The notes: a model not told the origin generated them from the sequence alone. A DNA stretch of 64,000 nucleotides from Nothopassalora personata (GCA_033816765.1 CM066291.1:2542001-2606000), one strand, 5' to 3'. Positions 1-12,714 are shown, counted from the first letter of the stretch. Program-made: numbers and translations.

Positions 1-1155
1 GGTAGTGTAATAATGTTGTTTCGAGTATTGCTTGAGGCCCATCTTAAGGTTCGCGGCTGCCCTTCCAGGCGCACAGATGTAGGTAGTCATGTTCCTTCGA
101 ACGTTAACGATGGCACAGCTTTTGAGCGAAAAGAACTTACTGCTCGCATGGCACGAGTGAATAAGCGGGCGGTGGCAGCGGGTGTTTGAATGAGTGCGCG
201 GGAAAAACTAGCGTGGGTCCCGGGAGTTTGCTGTTACGTGAGCACCATGCACATCCTCGTGCGAAGCGTTCAATGTTGTGTTGTAGCAGCGGGAAGTCGC
301 GGGCTGATGAGATTATTGTTGCACAGTCTGAGTCGATGAGTTGCGATGGTACCATCTCATGCATGCATGATTGTTGTTCCGGGCCCAATGCGTCGGGACT
401 GGCGGTTGTTCCCTTTATCTGATCCGTCTTGTCCACCACCACTTCACGCCCTGGCCCGCCACAGCAGAAAAGGGCGGGTCTTCACCACGCTTCTTGTGAA
501 GTCCCGCGTAGGGGAGTATGTTGCCCTTATATGGGCTTTCATACGAGCGGAGAAGCGGTGTATTCGTCTGAACTAGACTAAGATGCGGGCATAAAGTCTG
601 TTTGGTGGTGAAATGGCTCGTCTGCATTGCGTCGCCGTTGCGCGTGGCGCTGCGAGGGGCGGTGACGAACGGACTCGTGGTGCTTCGGAGGGAGAAGGCG
701 GGTGATTCGGAGCCTGCTCTCTTGCCCTGTCGCGGGTGTCTCCGCTCTCCCCGCCGTGATTACTGGGGTGCTGCTTACATCCTGCAGACCCCCTCCAAAC
801 GCTGCACTTTGACGTGATCCGCGTTGTTTTGCTGCTCTGTTTACCCTGCAACGAACACATTCGGCCTCCACACCAACACTCACACTCGCCGACCACGACT
901 AACCACCGGACTGGACCACACGACGCGCGACGGCCGACACACGACCCATGCGACCACGATAGAGTCAGCCTCGCACCACGCGCCCACAACCAAAACCACA
1001 CTGTTGGGAGACGCGACTACCACCAAACACCACTTTGCTGTGCTATCTACAGTGATTCATGCATGCTTGAACCCGTCGCGGAGTCCAACTATCTGCTCAG
1101 TCGCGAGCCCTCCGACTGGTGACCAGGCCGCCAGTGAGCCAAACACATCGTCAGG
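1..1155. other. Upstream region of SMC2, no gene seen
   Basis: I see no convincing gene here. The open frames are short, overlap on both strands and show no recognisable domain. The last few hundred bases, rich in CAC/ACC, are probably the promoter and 5' leader of SMC2. Confidence 0.5.
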
Positions 1156-4100
1156 ATGCGCATCACGGAACTGATCATCGATGGCTTCAAGTCCTACGCC
1201 ATCCGCACCGTCATCTCGGGCTGGGACCAGACCTTCAACGCTATTACTGGTCTCAACGGATCGGGCAAGTCAAATATCCTAGATGCCATCTGCTTCTGCT
1301 TGGGCATCGGCAAATTCGAGCTTCTCCGAGCAAGCGGCGGCGCCAGCGACCTCATCTACAAACGAGGACAGGCGGGCATTACCAAAGCGTCAGTCACTCT
1401 GGTCTTCGACAACGGTGACAAGTCGAAATCGCCCATTGGCTTCGAGGATTATGGCAGCATCAGTGTTACGAGGCAGATCGTGCTGGGAGGCACGAGCAAA
1501 TACCTCATCAATGGACACCGTGCCCAGCAACAGACGGTGCAGAACCTCTTTCAAAGTGTACAGCTAAACATCAACAACCCCAATTTCTTGATCATGCAAG
1601 GAAAGATCACCAAGGTCCTCAACATGAAGAGCACGGAAATTCTGGGCATGGTCGAAGAGGCGGCAGGCACGCGTATGTTCGAAGACAGGCGTGAGAAGGC
1701 GCTCAGAACCATGAACAAGAAACAAGCGAAAGTAGAAGAGCTCGAGGGACTTCTGAAGGAGGAGATTGAGCCAAAGCTTGACAAGCTACGAAACGAGAAG
1801 CGAGCCTTTTTGGAGTTCCAGAGCACACAAAGCGATCTTGAGCGATTGACAAAGTTGGTGGTGGCATACGATTATACCAAGTCGAAACAGAAGGTGCAGC
1901 AAAGTGCGCAGGATTTGGCCGAGAAGAAGAAGCGCGTGGCACATCTGGAGGACAATGCCGAGAAGCTGCAGCGAGAGATCGGCGTGCTCGAAGAAGATAT
2001 GGAGAAGGTTCGGGCAGCGCGCGACAAGGAGCTTCGAAAAGGCGGCAAGTTCGCCAAGCTGGAAGAGGCCGTCAAGGAATACTCAAAAGAGCTGGAGCGA
2101 CTGAAGACAGTGGTTGAACTGAAGCAAGGCTCGATCGCGGAGGAGCAGGAACGACTTCAGAAAGCACAGGCCTCTGTGAAAGATCTGGAGACGCAGCTGA
2201 AGCAGAAGACTAAGGCACACCAGCGCCTGCGGGAACAATTCGAGACTTCAAACAAACAGATTGCAGAGCAGAAGGCCGCTGTCGATCAGAAGGAAGAGTT
2301 GCTACAAACCCTCCAGACTGGTATCTCCTCGAATGCAGGCTCAGACGGTGGGTACGCCGGCCAGCTCACCGCAGCAAGAGAGAACTCCAGCAAGGCCGGT
2401 ACAGAGATTGAACAAGCCAAGCTCAAGATCACCCATCTGGAGGCAAGAATCAAAGAGGACGAACCACGAGCGAAGAAGGCCGAGAAGGAGAACGCAGGGC
2501 TCCTCAAAGATCTTGAATCGCTACGAGCACAAGCCGCTAAACATCAGAAAGAGCTGGAGAAGCTCGGTTTCGAGCCAGGAAGAGAAGAGGAGCAGCAAAC
2601 ACAGAAGATACAGCTAGAGAAGCGGATACGGCATCTGCAAGGCGAAGCAGAGAATCTCAGAAGACAAGTACAAGGTTTGGACTTCTCCTACTCGGACCCG
2701 GAGCCCAACTTTGACAGGAGGCGCGTCAAGGGTCTTGTGGCCCAACTTTTCAACCTGCCAGCCGATTCGACCGAGGCGAGCACAGCTTTGGAGATCTGCG
2801 CCGGAGGACGTCTCTACAATGTGGTTGTTGACAGCGCGAAGACTTCCTCGGCTCTCATTGACAACGGCAAACTGCGAAGACGTGTGGCGATTGTGCCTCT
2901 AGACAAGGTCGACGCGCACAGAGCACCAGCAGATCGTGTGAGCAACGCGCAGAAGCTGGCTCCTGGTAAAGTGCACTTGGCCATCAATCTTATCGGCTAT
3001 GCACATGAGGTCGAAAAGGCCATGGAGTACGTGTTTGGTAGTACCCTGGTCTGTGCTGATCCTGCAACGGCCAAGAAGGTCACCTTTGATCCGTCCGTTA
3101 GGCTCAAGAGCGTGACTGTTGAGGGTGACGTCTACGACCCGAGCGGTACTCTTTCTGGTGGTTCAGCAGCATCGGGCAGTGGCGTTCTGTTGAAGTTGCA
3201 GAAGCTTAATGCCATCACCTTACAGCTCGAGCAAGAACAGTCGAAACTCGCTACACTGGAGCACGCGATTGCGAAGGATGCGCAAAGGCTGAAAGATGGT
3301 CGACAAAATAAACAAGACTTTGACCTCAAGACACACGAGATTCAGCTGGCCGAATCACAGATCGCTAGCAATTCATCGAGCAGCATCATTGCTTCTGTTC
3401 AGGAAATGAAAGAGACGATTGCGGCTTTGAAGGAGAACGTCCAAGCTGCAAAGAAGCGACAGGTTGCATCCGAACAAGATGTCAAGCGCATCGAGAAGGA
3501 TATGAAGGACTTCTCCTCCAACAAAGGCGCCAAGCTTGAGCAGCTGCAAGGCGACCTTGACAAGCTCAAGAAGGCGCTAGCTAAGGCTCAAGGCTCAATC
3601 AAGCCGCTACAACAAGAAGTGCGGGACGCTAACATTGATGCTGAACAGACCGGCAGCGATTTATCTGCCGCACAAGAAGAGCAGCACGATGCGGAGACTA
3701 CGCTCAAGGCTCACGAAGAGGAGCTGCAGACGATTCAGAAGGAAGGTCGACAGGTCACCAGACAACACGAGGAAGCTGAAGCAGCCCTGAACGACGAGCG
3801 CAAGAAGCTGAGCAGCTTTGACGACGAAATCGCAGACCTTGAGCAAGCATCGAAACGGAAGGCACAGCAAATTTCCGATGACAAGCTGGAGTCTCAGAAG
3901 CTCGGCCATGCCATTGACAACTTTGTCAAGGCACAGCAAGGAGCTCAGCAAGCTGTCACTATGCTCGAGAAAGAGCATGACTGGATCCACGAAGAACACA
4001 ACTCCTTCGGCAAGCCTGGAACGCCGTACGACTTTCATGGTCAGGACATTGCCCAAAGCAAATCGAACCTCAAGAATGTCACCGAGCGCTTCCAGGGCAT

Positions 4101-4763
4101 GAAGAAGAAAATTAACCCGGCTGTTATGGCGACTATCGATAGTGTCGAGAAGAAGGAGACGGCCTTGAAGCAGATGATGCGAACAGTCATCAGGGACAAG
4201 AAGAAGATTGAGGAAACGATCGCCACACTGGATGAGTACAAGAAGGAGGCACTCTACAAGACTTGGTCGCAGGTCAATGAAGACTTTGGCCTGATCTTCA
4301 ACGACCTCCTGCCTGGCAACACAGCGAAACTTGATCCGCCCGAAGGCAAGGAGATCAGCGATGGTCTCGAGGTGAAGGTATGCTTGGGTAAGGTGTGGAA
4401 GCAGTCTCTTACTGAGCTGTCCGGAGGCCAAAGGTATGTTCTCTCACTCACTTTGCTCAGCTCAGAGCTCAAAATCGCCCGACTAACATCCTTTCAAGAT
4501 CTCTGATCGCTCTGTCGCTCATCTTGTCGCTCCTACAGTATTCCCCAGCACCAATGTACATCCTGGACGAAGTCGACGCCGCTCTGGATCTTTCACACAC
4601 ACAAAACATTGGCCGCCTCATTCGGACGCGGTTCCGAGGCAGTCAGTTCATCGTCGTCAGTCTCAAGGACGGCATGTTTGGAAACGCGAACCGCATTTTC
4701 AGGACACGATTCATGGATGGCACTTCAGTGGTGCAAGCTCTTACGCCTGCGGATATGAAGTAA
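1156..4763 (+). CDS. SMC2: Condensin subunit SMC2 (structural maintenance of chromosomes 2)
   Basis: This is the ATPase subunit that pairs with SMC4 in condensin to compact and segregate chromosomes in the nucleus. Two exons (1156-4433 and 4499-4763) give about 1180 aa, the usual SMC2 length. The 65-bp intron starts GTATGT, has a GACTAAC branch site and ends TTCAAG. Splicing restores the ABC signature [13 protein letters not shown], which the intron interrupts after GGQ plus two bases. Seen in order: N-terminal [15 protein letters not shown]; Walker [10 protein letters not shown] (residues 32-40); a long charged coiled coil; a hinge at about 520-680 with the GG-rich SGTLSGGSA segment; a second coiled coil; the signature motif; and Walker [13 protein letters not shown] in exon 2. 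The chosen start is the only ATG that gives the family N-terminus. All key motifs are present, so I call it functional. Confidence 0.97.
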
Positions 4764-5199
4764 CGGAAGGAAGCTTGAGGGCTCTGGCGTTTGGCAGACA
4801 CGCTTGTGTGCTATACCTCGTTGGCGTGATGGCTTTTTGTATATTTCGTAGCTCTTCTGGGTGTTTTGATATTACGAAGCAGCTGTGGCGCAATGGTCAT
4901 GACATAGAGCCAATGCATTCATCTGCAAGCCACCATCACCTGATAACTTCGACTTGGCGATCGTGCTCCATCAGCTTGAAAGCCAGGTGATATCCAATGC
5001 GGTATACTACAGCGCCTCTGCCGGGATGCTGGCTCGTCGCGACTAGAAACGGCTCTCTAGTGTCCGGCGGAAATGCATCAGGCCACGCCGAGGCAGTCAC
5101 TGCTCGCCACAATGCCAGGCAGGATGTACATTACAACTTCATGCTTTTCTTGTACAGTTACCATGTTCGACAAATACTCTGCTCTTGCCAAGGCACAGG
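4764..5199. other. Intergenic, SMC2 3' flank
   Basis: Contains the SMC2 3' flank and the probable promoter of the decayed gene that follows. No gene recognised. Confidence 0.4.
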
Positions 5200-6370
5200 A
5201 TGTTCAGGACTATCATCCTCGCATCCTTCGCAGGTGCTGGCGCGGCCTACACACGCGCCGACCTCAACGCCCGCGAAAACAATAAGAACGCACAGTACTG
5301 GTCCAATGCCACCAAAAAGTGTTCTCAGGCCTGTTAACTGAACTCCGCCTCTGCGTACTGTTCGTGACAGTCGATTTGAGGTGTCACGAAGACCTCCACG
5401 GTCTGCATGGAAACTACCACCTAATTCGAAGAAGTACACGAGTACATCTACCGGTCGCGAAGGAGCCCAGACTGTGACTTCCACGATCACGGGGTGCGGA
5501 GCACCTTCGCCGCCGCGGACGGGAGAGAAGCGATCTGAGGAGAAGAGGGGCGCCGCCCAGAAACCGGTATGTCTGCCTACAGAGACGGCGTCCGTCACGG
5601 AGGCGTGTAAGTGGTTTAACATCAAGCAGAGTACGACAACAGTGGTTAGTAAGACGAGTACGACGAAGATGTATACCAAGACAATCAAGGTAAGACCAGA
5701 CTCCCATCCTAAATTTCTGCTCGCACCATGTGAGAAACCTCTCCTAACATCTCCCGAGGTCAAAACCACAACCCCCACCACAACCTACATCTAAAACTCC
5801 ACCGCCGGCACCCAATTCTCCATAGCGAACGAAGACCACGGAATCCTCGGCGCCTCCTCCGGCGAACGAAAACGCTCGCAAAGCCATCTCGGCGTCGAGG
5901 GAGCTGACGACGATATCGAAAACCTCATCTGGAACAGCAACGATCTCATCTGGCAACTCATTGCCTTCAACAACCTCAGCGTCGAATTCCAAGCTCAGGC
6001 GGAGGCAACCCTCTCCTACGTCGGCAAGATCGCAGGCGAACCAGCGGATCCCCAAGACAGCAATGATGATCGCGGGAATCAAGTCTCGGCGGCGAATTAA
6101 TGATGGGGAGTACAATCCTTTGACTTGTAATATCTCGCAGAATAGCCATGGCTCGGGTTCTTTCGCTGAGGTGTCGCGTTAGGCAGGGCAATGTGAGTCA
6201 AGGCAGAACGGATAGTGTTTAGTTCCTGGGACTGCCAGGGTCTTTGGATCCTGTAGTTTACGGGGGCCGGTGGTGGGGAGGGTGTATGAGACGTATGTTG
6301 TGAGCAGCATTCAGGGAGGAAGGCGAGTCGGAAGCGGGATTTGGGGAGGAGTGGTAGAGAGGTATAACGG
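5200..6370 (+). pseudogene. Decayed tandem copy of the Thr-rich secreted protein gene
   Basis: A broken paralogue of the intact gene at 6836-8122. It opens with the same leader (MFRTIILASFAGAGAAY against MFRTLLLASFAGAGAAY) and keeps an aligned NNAQYxSxATKKCSQA segment. A Trp replaces the first Cys, and a TAA stop follows at 5335-5337. Intron 1 of the intact copy is missing: the exon 1 and exon 2 homologies are joined by only a few bases. Later segments match in shifting frames: the TTT-rich stretch, VTSTIT, RAAAQKP, the LTCxISQ motif near 6117, and a KASRKRD-coding stretch near 6318-6340. Lesions include stops, frame changes and loss of much of the third exon. Homology continues into the downstream flank, so the locus arose by tandem duplication. 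Confidence 0.75.
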
Positions 6371-6474
6371 TGGGTGCGGGTAGAGGAAATGCGAGGTGAT
6401 GAAGGAGATGTTGATGTTTGGATGCGTGAGTCGTGCGGTGGGGAGGGGCGTGCTCGTGCAGTGAGCTGCTTCGT

Positions 6475-6600
6475 TCTGGACGTGGCTTTGGCCAGACTTG
6501 TCTGCCAAGCAGTCGTTTTTGTCTGCCAAGCATTCACTTGCGAGCCACCATTACCACGTCCGACAAACCTTAATAGACACGTGGAAGGCATTGCACAGTT
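6475..6600 (+). repeat. Downstream flank duplicated with the secreted-protein gene (partner 8290-8410)
   Basis: The stretch with the CCAGACTTG, CTGCCAAGC, GCCACC and AATxGxCACGT blocks recurs in the same order at about 8290-8410 after the intact gene. The duplication unit therefore covered the gene plus at least 250 bp of 3' flank. Confidence 0.6.
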
Positions 6601-6835
6601 CTGGAGCGCCTTCTGCGGCGATGCCGTTGTATCGGGAGTGTCTCATTCTTGTCCGTGAAAGGGGAGTTTATGATGCCCAGGTAGCCATAAAGTGTAATAC
6701 ATAAAGCTCAGGTAGCCACAGGTTGGGGCGTGTAGGTTCACTGGGCGAGTCCGAGAGAAATGCAATCGCTATAAAGCTGCTTCCTATCCGTCTTCCTGGA
6801 ATCCGCATTTCCTCTCGGTCCTTGATCGCTCCTCA

Positions 6836-8122
6836 ATGTTCAGAACGCTTCTTCTTGCTTCGTTTGCTGGCGCGGGCGCAGCTTATGCCCCTGGTGGTCT
6901 CGTGGAACGAGGGAACAATGCGCAGTATTGTTCTTCTGCTACGAAGAAGTGTTCGCAAGCAAAGCAGGTATGGGCTGGACCCTTTCTGTGATTCGGATCG
7001 CACACGATAGCTGATTTTGCTTCGTTGTGGTAGCTCAACTCGGCCACTGCGTACTGTTCGTCAGCTCTTCCGAAGGTTACTATTACCAAGACTATTAGGA
7101 CCTGCAAAGAAACAACGACAACTACGACTAAGTACACGAGCACTTTCACGCAAGGAGGAGCGGCCCCTACGACTGTGACGTCGACGATAACTAGCTGTGT
7201 TCGTCCCACGGTCGCGCCCATCGAAATCGAAAGGCGGATAGTAGATCGGATTGAGGACAAGCGTGCAGCAGCCCAGAAGCCCCAATGCTTACCGGAAGGT
7301 CACGGTGCCATCTCGTCGGCTTGTAGGTGTTTGTCGATCAAGCCTGCTACTACGACCACTACTTCCACCAAGATTACGAAAGTCAACACTTACACAAGTA
7401 CAGTCAAGGTATTAGACGGATACTTCGTTCTATAATGTAGAGTACGCACTCACAGTTTACAGGCCGTCACAACCGTGACCGAAGCAGCTCAAGCCACGCC
7501 GACCGAGTTCGTCTTCGAGAATGTCGATCGGAGTTTCTTGGTCAGCAATGAAGAGGGAGGCTACCTCGGGCAGCCAGATTTCGTCCTGAAAAGTACTGAA
7601 AGCGGCTTGAATAAGCGGAGCGACCTCGACGATGATTTGGACGAAAACAACGACGGGGTGGATGACCTTCGCTTCAACGGAGACCCCCTCTTCTTCCAGC
7701 TCAATGCCGACAGCGGATTGACCTCGACATCCACTGGATTCGACGTCTTTGGCTCTAACGGAGATTATCGCGGCAAGATCGCTGCGGTGCCAGCTAACGC
7801 GCCCGAGGATGGCAGTGGGAAGAGTATTGTTGTTGGCGCTGCGACTCAGGAACAGATTGCCGCGGGGAGTTTTAGGCCTTTGACTTGTAGCATCTCGCAG
7901 ACGACGGATGGGTTGTGTCCTTTGGAGTGTCGGGTCAGGAATGGTGATGGTAACCAGGGAGAGGGCGATGGCTATTGGTACGTGGGTCCTGATGGTACTT
8001 TGACTGGCCTTGAGGCGGGCAAGACTTACAAGACGTATGTTGTTACTGGGGGGCAGAGGAAGGCGAGTCGGAAGCGGGATTTCGGGCGGAGAGGTGAGCG
8101 ATATGCTCGAGCGAGAGGGTAG
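6836..8122 (+). CDS. Putative secreted Thr-rich protein, family not recognised
   Basis: Three exons (6836-6967, 7034-7408, 7463-8122) encode about 388 aa. Introns start GTATGG and GTATTA and end GTAG and ACAG, and all joins keep frame. The N-terminus MFRTLLLASFAGAGAAYA looks like a signal peptide of about 18 residues. A Cys- and Thr-rich part follows (paired cysteines at AQYC, KKC, TAYC, RTC, TSC, QC, CRC; runs of T), then an acidic Asp-rich linker, then a Gly-rich C-terminal domain with four more Cys (LTCSISQ to LECRV). The tail is strongly basic with dibasic sites (SRKRD, GRR), so Kex2-type processing or nuclear targeting are possible. It is probably an extracellular or wall-associated protein. 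No known domain recognised. A decayed copy lies 0.5 kb upstream. Confidence 0.7.
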
Positions 8123-9286
8123 GGTAGAAGAAGTATGGTGCGCTTGAAGCACGGTCGCATATGGAGCACAGCACCATGAAATCTGTCTATTGCCTAGGTA
8201 ATCGAGGTCAATATTCGATGCACCCCAACTAAGTTTACTTGGGAGTGTGCTTGACGTGCGACCGCGCTTCACAGGCGCAAGACTTCTAACGAAAGCCGTG
8301 TGTTTCTGCATGGCTTCAGCCAGCCAGACTTGTTTGCCAAGCCTCCAGTCACAAGCCACCGTCATGGGGCACTAAAGCTTAATGGGCACGTAACAGCCAC
8401 TGTGTCAGGCCTGGGACGCTCACAGGGCGAGGCCGCTATCTTGAGTCGGAAATTACTTTCGTCGTATGTTAATTAGTACGCCGCGGTCAAGCCGTCACAG
8501 TTGGCGAGAATTTCGAGAAGCCAGATGCCCTCATGCTGTTGATGCATGGCCATTAATTACACTTTGCTGCACCACAGCGACTGTCATCGGTCGTCCATGT
8601 AGTCGGGGAAGTTGTGATGTCTGGTTGTGCGCTGTCGTTTTAAAGTTCTGAGAGGAGAAACATGTCTCATACGGCGTCTGTTGGTGTGAGGGGGACATGC
8701 TCAATGCCCCATGCCCATGATCCTCGGGATGACGTTGATCAATATTGTACTTTCATGTGCATGTGAAGCATGAATGTGGTGGACCTCCGAGACCGGCAAA
8801 GAGGACGCCGACAGGAGCTTAGGGTGTACATACCTAGGCACCTAGGGTGTGATGTATCTCCTAGCGTATTGTCGCTGTGAGCTTGTGGCCGATCAGGAGA
8901 TCGATATACAAGCGCCTGATGAGAACCTTCTTGCTTTGCGCCCGCGCCAGACTTGTCGCAGTCTCACGCTTGTGGTTGTGACATGGTTGATTGCACTCGC
9001 GCTGTTTATGTCCATACTGTATCTACATACCTTCACCATCTTTCGCCGCTGTGTTTCCGCGGCATTCACTGGGCAGCGGGAAACACTCGGACTCTGTGAC
9101 TCTCGGATCCACACCTCCCAGGGCTTCAACCAGGATAGGCATGTCAGCCAACTACTTGTAGCCCACACTAGTCACACCTCCTCTCGCTGGACTTGGCGTG
9201 TTGCTTCTCAGCGCAGCGCAGCGCAGCGCAGCGCAGCGACCAACTTCCTCTCCCCAAGCAGCCTGCCCACATTGTGGCCGCGGGCA
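8123..9286. other. Intergenic between secreted-protein gene and RING gene
   Basis: Holds the second copy of the duplicated flank (about 8290-8410) and then DNA without a recognisable gene. An open frame that runs into the RING gene from 8849 has no codon or domain support before the ATG at 9287. Confidence 0.5.
9211..9240. repeat. (GCGCA)n microsatellite
   Basis: About five perfect copies of the 5-mer GCGCA lie some 50-75 bp upstream of the RING gene start, in its probable 5' leader. Confidence 0.9.
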
Positions 9287-10623
9287 ATGTCGGCCACCAC
9301 CAACACGGCGTCAGTGGCGACACCCACCGCGACATCGACCGGCGCTTCGAAAGGTGGCGGTGGAGGACCCACGAGCTCGCCTCTCCTCTTCTTCGTCGCC
9401 CTGGGATTTGGCGTCGTATTTACTAATCTATGGCAAGTGACGTGCCTGTCTGACCCGCTCGGTTCCGCAACCTGCCCACAGTAGTTTATGACGCTAACCA
9501 GAGGTCACACTACAGGATCATCGTCGGAGTCAAGTATTGCTTTAGGTATAACCAACGTAACCGCGCCGCACGTGCTGTCAACCTCAATGGCGACCCAATC
9601 GACCTCAGCCAGATGCCGCACCCACGCCGAAGACGACGCGAAAAGAAGCTTATGTCGATGGAAGAGGTGAACGAGCGCTTTCCATTGACCAAGTACAAGA
9701 CGTGGCGATCGACTCGAGAGGAGGAGGGCTTACCGACAGAAGGTGGCGTGACAGCTCCCACGAGTAGGGCCGCCAGCTTGGAAGATGAGGAACGAACCAT
9801 CGACTCTGCGAACCCGAAACAATCGACCGACTCCGCGAGGCCGCCCACCGCGCTCAGCATAGCACAACAGGATTATGCCAATGCCAACGCGACCACACCT
9901 CCGAGGCTATCGACCGGAGGGTATGCGACATCGAGTGGTGAGAAACCTACGCCGGAGAAAACCATCCTCGAGCGAACAGAAACGGTCGATACCTTGAAGG
10001 CTCGCAGTGCTTCGGTGTCGAGTGGGATGGACGATGACGACGACGACCCCATCCGTACTGCAGCACCGCCGGAGATGCTTGCAGCACCCGGAGACTCTTG
10101 TGCCATCTGTTTGGACACGTTGGACGACGACGACGATATGCGCGGCCTCACCTGCGGGCACGCTTTCCATGGTTCTTGCGTCGACCCTTGGCTCACCAGT
10201 AGAAGAGCATGTTGCCCTCTGTGCAAGGCGGACTACTATGTACCTAAGTTGCGCCCGGAAGACGGTGCAGCGCTCAACGATCGGACATCGCTGCAGCAGC
10301 CTCCAACGGTATGGATAGGTGGACGAGGAAGGCCCTTTACGCCACGAATGTTCTTTGCGCCCCGCTTCTTCACGAGCGACATAAACCAGCAGAACTTCGC
10401 CAACCAAACACCTGCGCGACAAGAACGAACACGGCGAGAACGAGACGCCTTCTACCCCGAGCGTACGACTGAACGACAAGAGACGACTTCCCGCACATGG
10501 ACATCACGCTTACCTAAAGTATCGATGCCACGATTGGGGCGGCGGAGTCGTCAACAGCAAGGCGAGCAACACGGTCCAGTCGAGGTGACACCCATTCGGC
10601 TCGAGTCTGGCACTGTGCGTTGA
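9287..10623 (+). CDS. Single-pass membrane RING-H2 protein, probable E3 ubiquitin ligase
   Basis: Two exons (9287-9432 and 9516-10623) give about 417 aa. Order of parts: Thr/Ser/Gly-rich N-terminus; a hydrophobic segment at about 30-60 ([19 protein letters not shown] then IIVGVKYCF) that should span a membrane; a basic stretch [10 protein letters not shown]; an acidic low-complexity linker; and a RING-H2 finger at about 244-285 ([17 protein letters not shown]), the zinc module that recruits E2 enzymes. A disordered basic tail follows. The family join [13 protein letters not shown] is restored only if the intron uses a GC donor (TG|GCAAGT) with a CTACAG acceptor 83 bp on; an ACGCTAAC branch site sits 18 bp before the acceptor. 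No frame-compatible GT donor gives that join. The substrate is unknown. Confidence 0.85.
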
Positions 10624-11648
10624 ACATGCCCCAAACTTCATTGCATTCATGCATCATCATCCCAGGAGGATATTTACTGGCTCGACATTTCCGCGCCTTC
10701 CCAGCGAAGCGCGACACGAATTGATTGTTTTCAGCGAATCACGGGCATACGATTGACGCTCAGCTTCGATGTTGAGGCTATTACGATGCGTTTTGGCATC
10801 CAGGCGCTGCGCGGCGGTGTTGTGTCGTCCCGTCGACTGAGACGCGTACGATAATCGTGCGCAGTACTGATTTAGCTGCACGAGCATACTCTGCGTGCGG
10901 GAGACGGCTCATTTGACACGAGGGCGCACAACCGGAATCTTGCATACTCGACTGCTAGACTTCTGGAGATTGATGTGTTCCTTCCTAATGTGTACAGTTG
11001 AGCGTTGCGGAACAGGCGACTCGGTGGTTTCGCATAAGTACTTCGAGTATTCACCTTCCACGTGCTCAGTATCATCCTCCAGATGCCCTTCATCGTGTGT
11101 TGGCTGTGTTGGTCCCGCGGGTCCCTGCGGCCCGACATGGCTAAGGATTGGTTATGCCTCATCCATGCCCTCCCACACCGCCTCTATGGTAAATAGGTCG
11201 ACTAGGTGGCTACAGCGGCAATGGATTACATGCGGTGGCGCGAGATCCTAAGGCGAACCGTGCAAAGCAGGAAGGCACGTCTACACGTTTGACTTGCATG
11301 TCCGTGCACTTCCCGACCACATATGGAATCACCTGTCGACTGTTCGGCTCTTTACACACAATAGCAACCCAACAAAGCCACCGCAAGAGCCAGCATCCAC
11401 TTCCACGCCACGCCCCGACTAGGTTTCGATCTTGACCCGGCGCACATGACAACGAGCACGTCAAGAACGAGCGTCCTCATCGCGCATCGCACACGCATTG
11501 GCTCTCAATTTGGACTCGAGGCACACAGCATCAAGCCTACCGCTGCAAAGACCGGTACCTACGTCCACACCGCGCACTAATCGAATAGCTCTCAATCCCG
11601 CGACCACACACACCCCGATCCCGTAGCACCACAGCCAGATTCGCCACC
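10624..11648. other. Intergenic, no gene seen
   Basis: About 1 kb with only short overlapping frames. No domain, RNA gene or repeat recognised. Confidence 0.45.
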
Positions 11649-12714
11649 ATGACCGATTCAACGAAGTGCCGCCTGCTTGTCCTACCGAGAGAGTCACGAG
11701 ACTTGGTCTACAGGGAGCTACATATTATGGCTCACACATGATCCTTCGCCAGCAGATTTCGAGCATACAGATGTCCTACTCTGGCAAGCCCCTCTTATGG
11801 ACGTTCTCTGCCTTTGTAGGCAACTTCAAGTCGCGTACCGAGAGGTCATCTTCAATAAGACGACGATGTGTATCATGACCCCCAAAGCGGACAAGATCCT
11901 CGACATTGCACCGTGGAAGGCCCGGTGTACCAGGGCAAGACATACTGGCGAATGCTGTCGAAGCGACACCGGAAGTGGATTTCTATGGAGTCGTAGACAA
12001 GTTGGAGAAAACCAACAGGGCCAAGTTGATGAGCTTTGTGGCCGGCACGAAGTCGGGAGAGACGGGGGAGTCATGGGAAGAGGAAGTGGACGCCGATGAA
12101 TCGTACGTCGCGCAATGATGGAAATTGACTCATCTGCTGACCATCCACAGAGACCGTCGGGTACTTGCAGACCATACTCGAGGTAATAGTCCACTCCCCG
12201 TTCGCCAACAAGACGAACTTTCGGGTGTACCTTACATTGCCGGGCTCCGACCACGTCGAGCGACTCGCACAGGATTGTGTTGTACACACCCGGGCTCTGG
12301 TGCCAGCGCCCCAAGCTTCTGGGTCGCCGGCCGCTTTGAACAGTAGATTCGCGCTCGGCATCCTGCTACGGGCACGGTTGTCTTCGGTCGTTCTGCCCGA
12401 GAAGGATCAGTCGCTAAGGACAGGCTGTGAGCTGAGGACACGAAGAGACGGCAGCACGTACTGTCCAACGAAGTCTGAAGACACAATTTATCGGGAGATA
12501 CTACCTACTGATGCTGATTCGAGCACTTCGTCCTATGGGTGGGACTTGGAGCTGTTTTTAGCTCTGAAAAGGGAATCTCGGTCGGAGCGAATGGTTAGCA
12601 CTGGATGGGATCATTTTGCATTCATAAAAAGAAGGGTGGAACAGAGCTCGAGGACATCGCGGAGTAACGGCGATGTACACGAAACGAACGTAATTGATGT
12701 TACGAGAAGCTAGG
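11649..12714 (+). pseudogene. Decayed F-box-like gene, copy A
   Basis: Starts MTDSTKCRLLVLPRESRDLVY, the LPRE-x-RDL-x-Y opening common in fungal F-box-like proteins, then meets a stop about 30 codons in. The homology continues in another frame with DVLLWQAPLMDVLCLCRQLQ and a Tyr/Glu-rich helix, then in a third frame from about 11906 to 12102. A 563-bp open frame after about 12150 may be its 3' part, but no GT-AG pair joins it in phase. The pieces align in order with copy B at 13618-14142. The frame breaks could in part be unrecognised introns, so pseudogene status is likely but not proven. Confidence 0.45.

Noticed and set aside
573..1001. 142-codon minus-strand frame before SMC2
   Set aside because: Low-complexity Trp/Cys/Arg-rich translation of ACC-rich leader DNA; no domain.
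3661..4431. 256-codon minus-strand frame inside SMC2
   Set aside because: A shadow of the SMC2 coiled coil; Leu-rich because it complements Lys/Glu/Gln-rich codons.
7457..8365. 302-codon minus-strand frame
   Set aside because: It lies antisense to the third exon of the secreted-protein gene, has no domain, and the plus strand has a spliced gene with a signal peptide.
8849..9484. 211-codon frame as an upstream start of the RING protein
   Set aside because: The sequence before 9287 crosses a microsatellite and lacks domain support; the family-like protein starts at MSATTNT.
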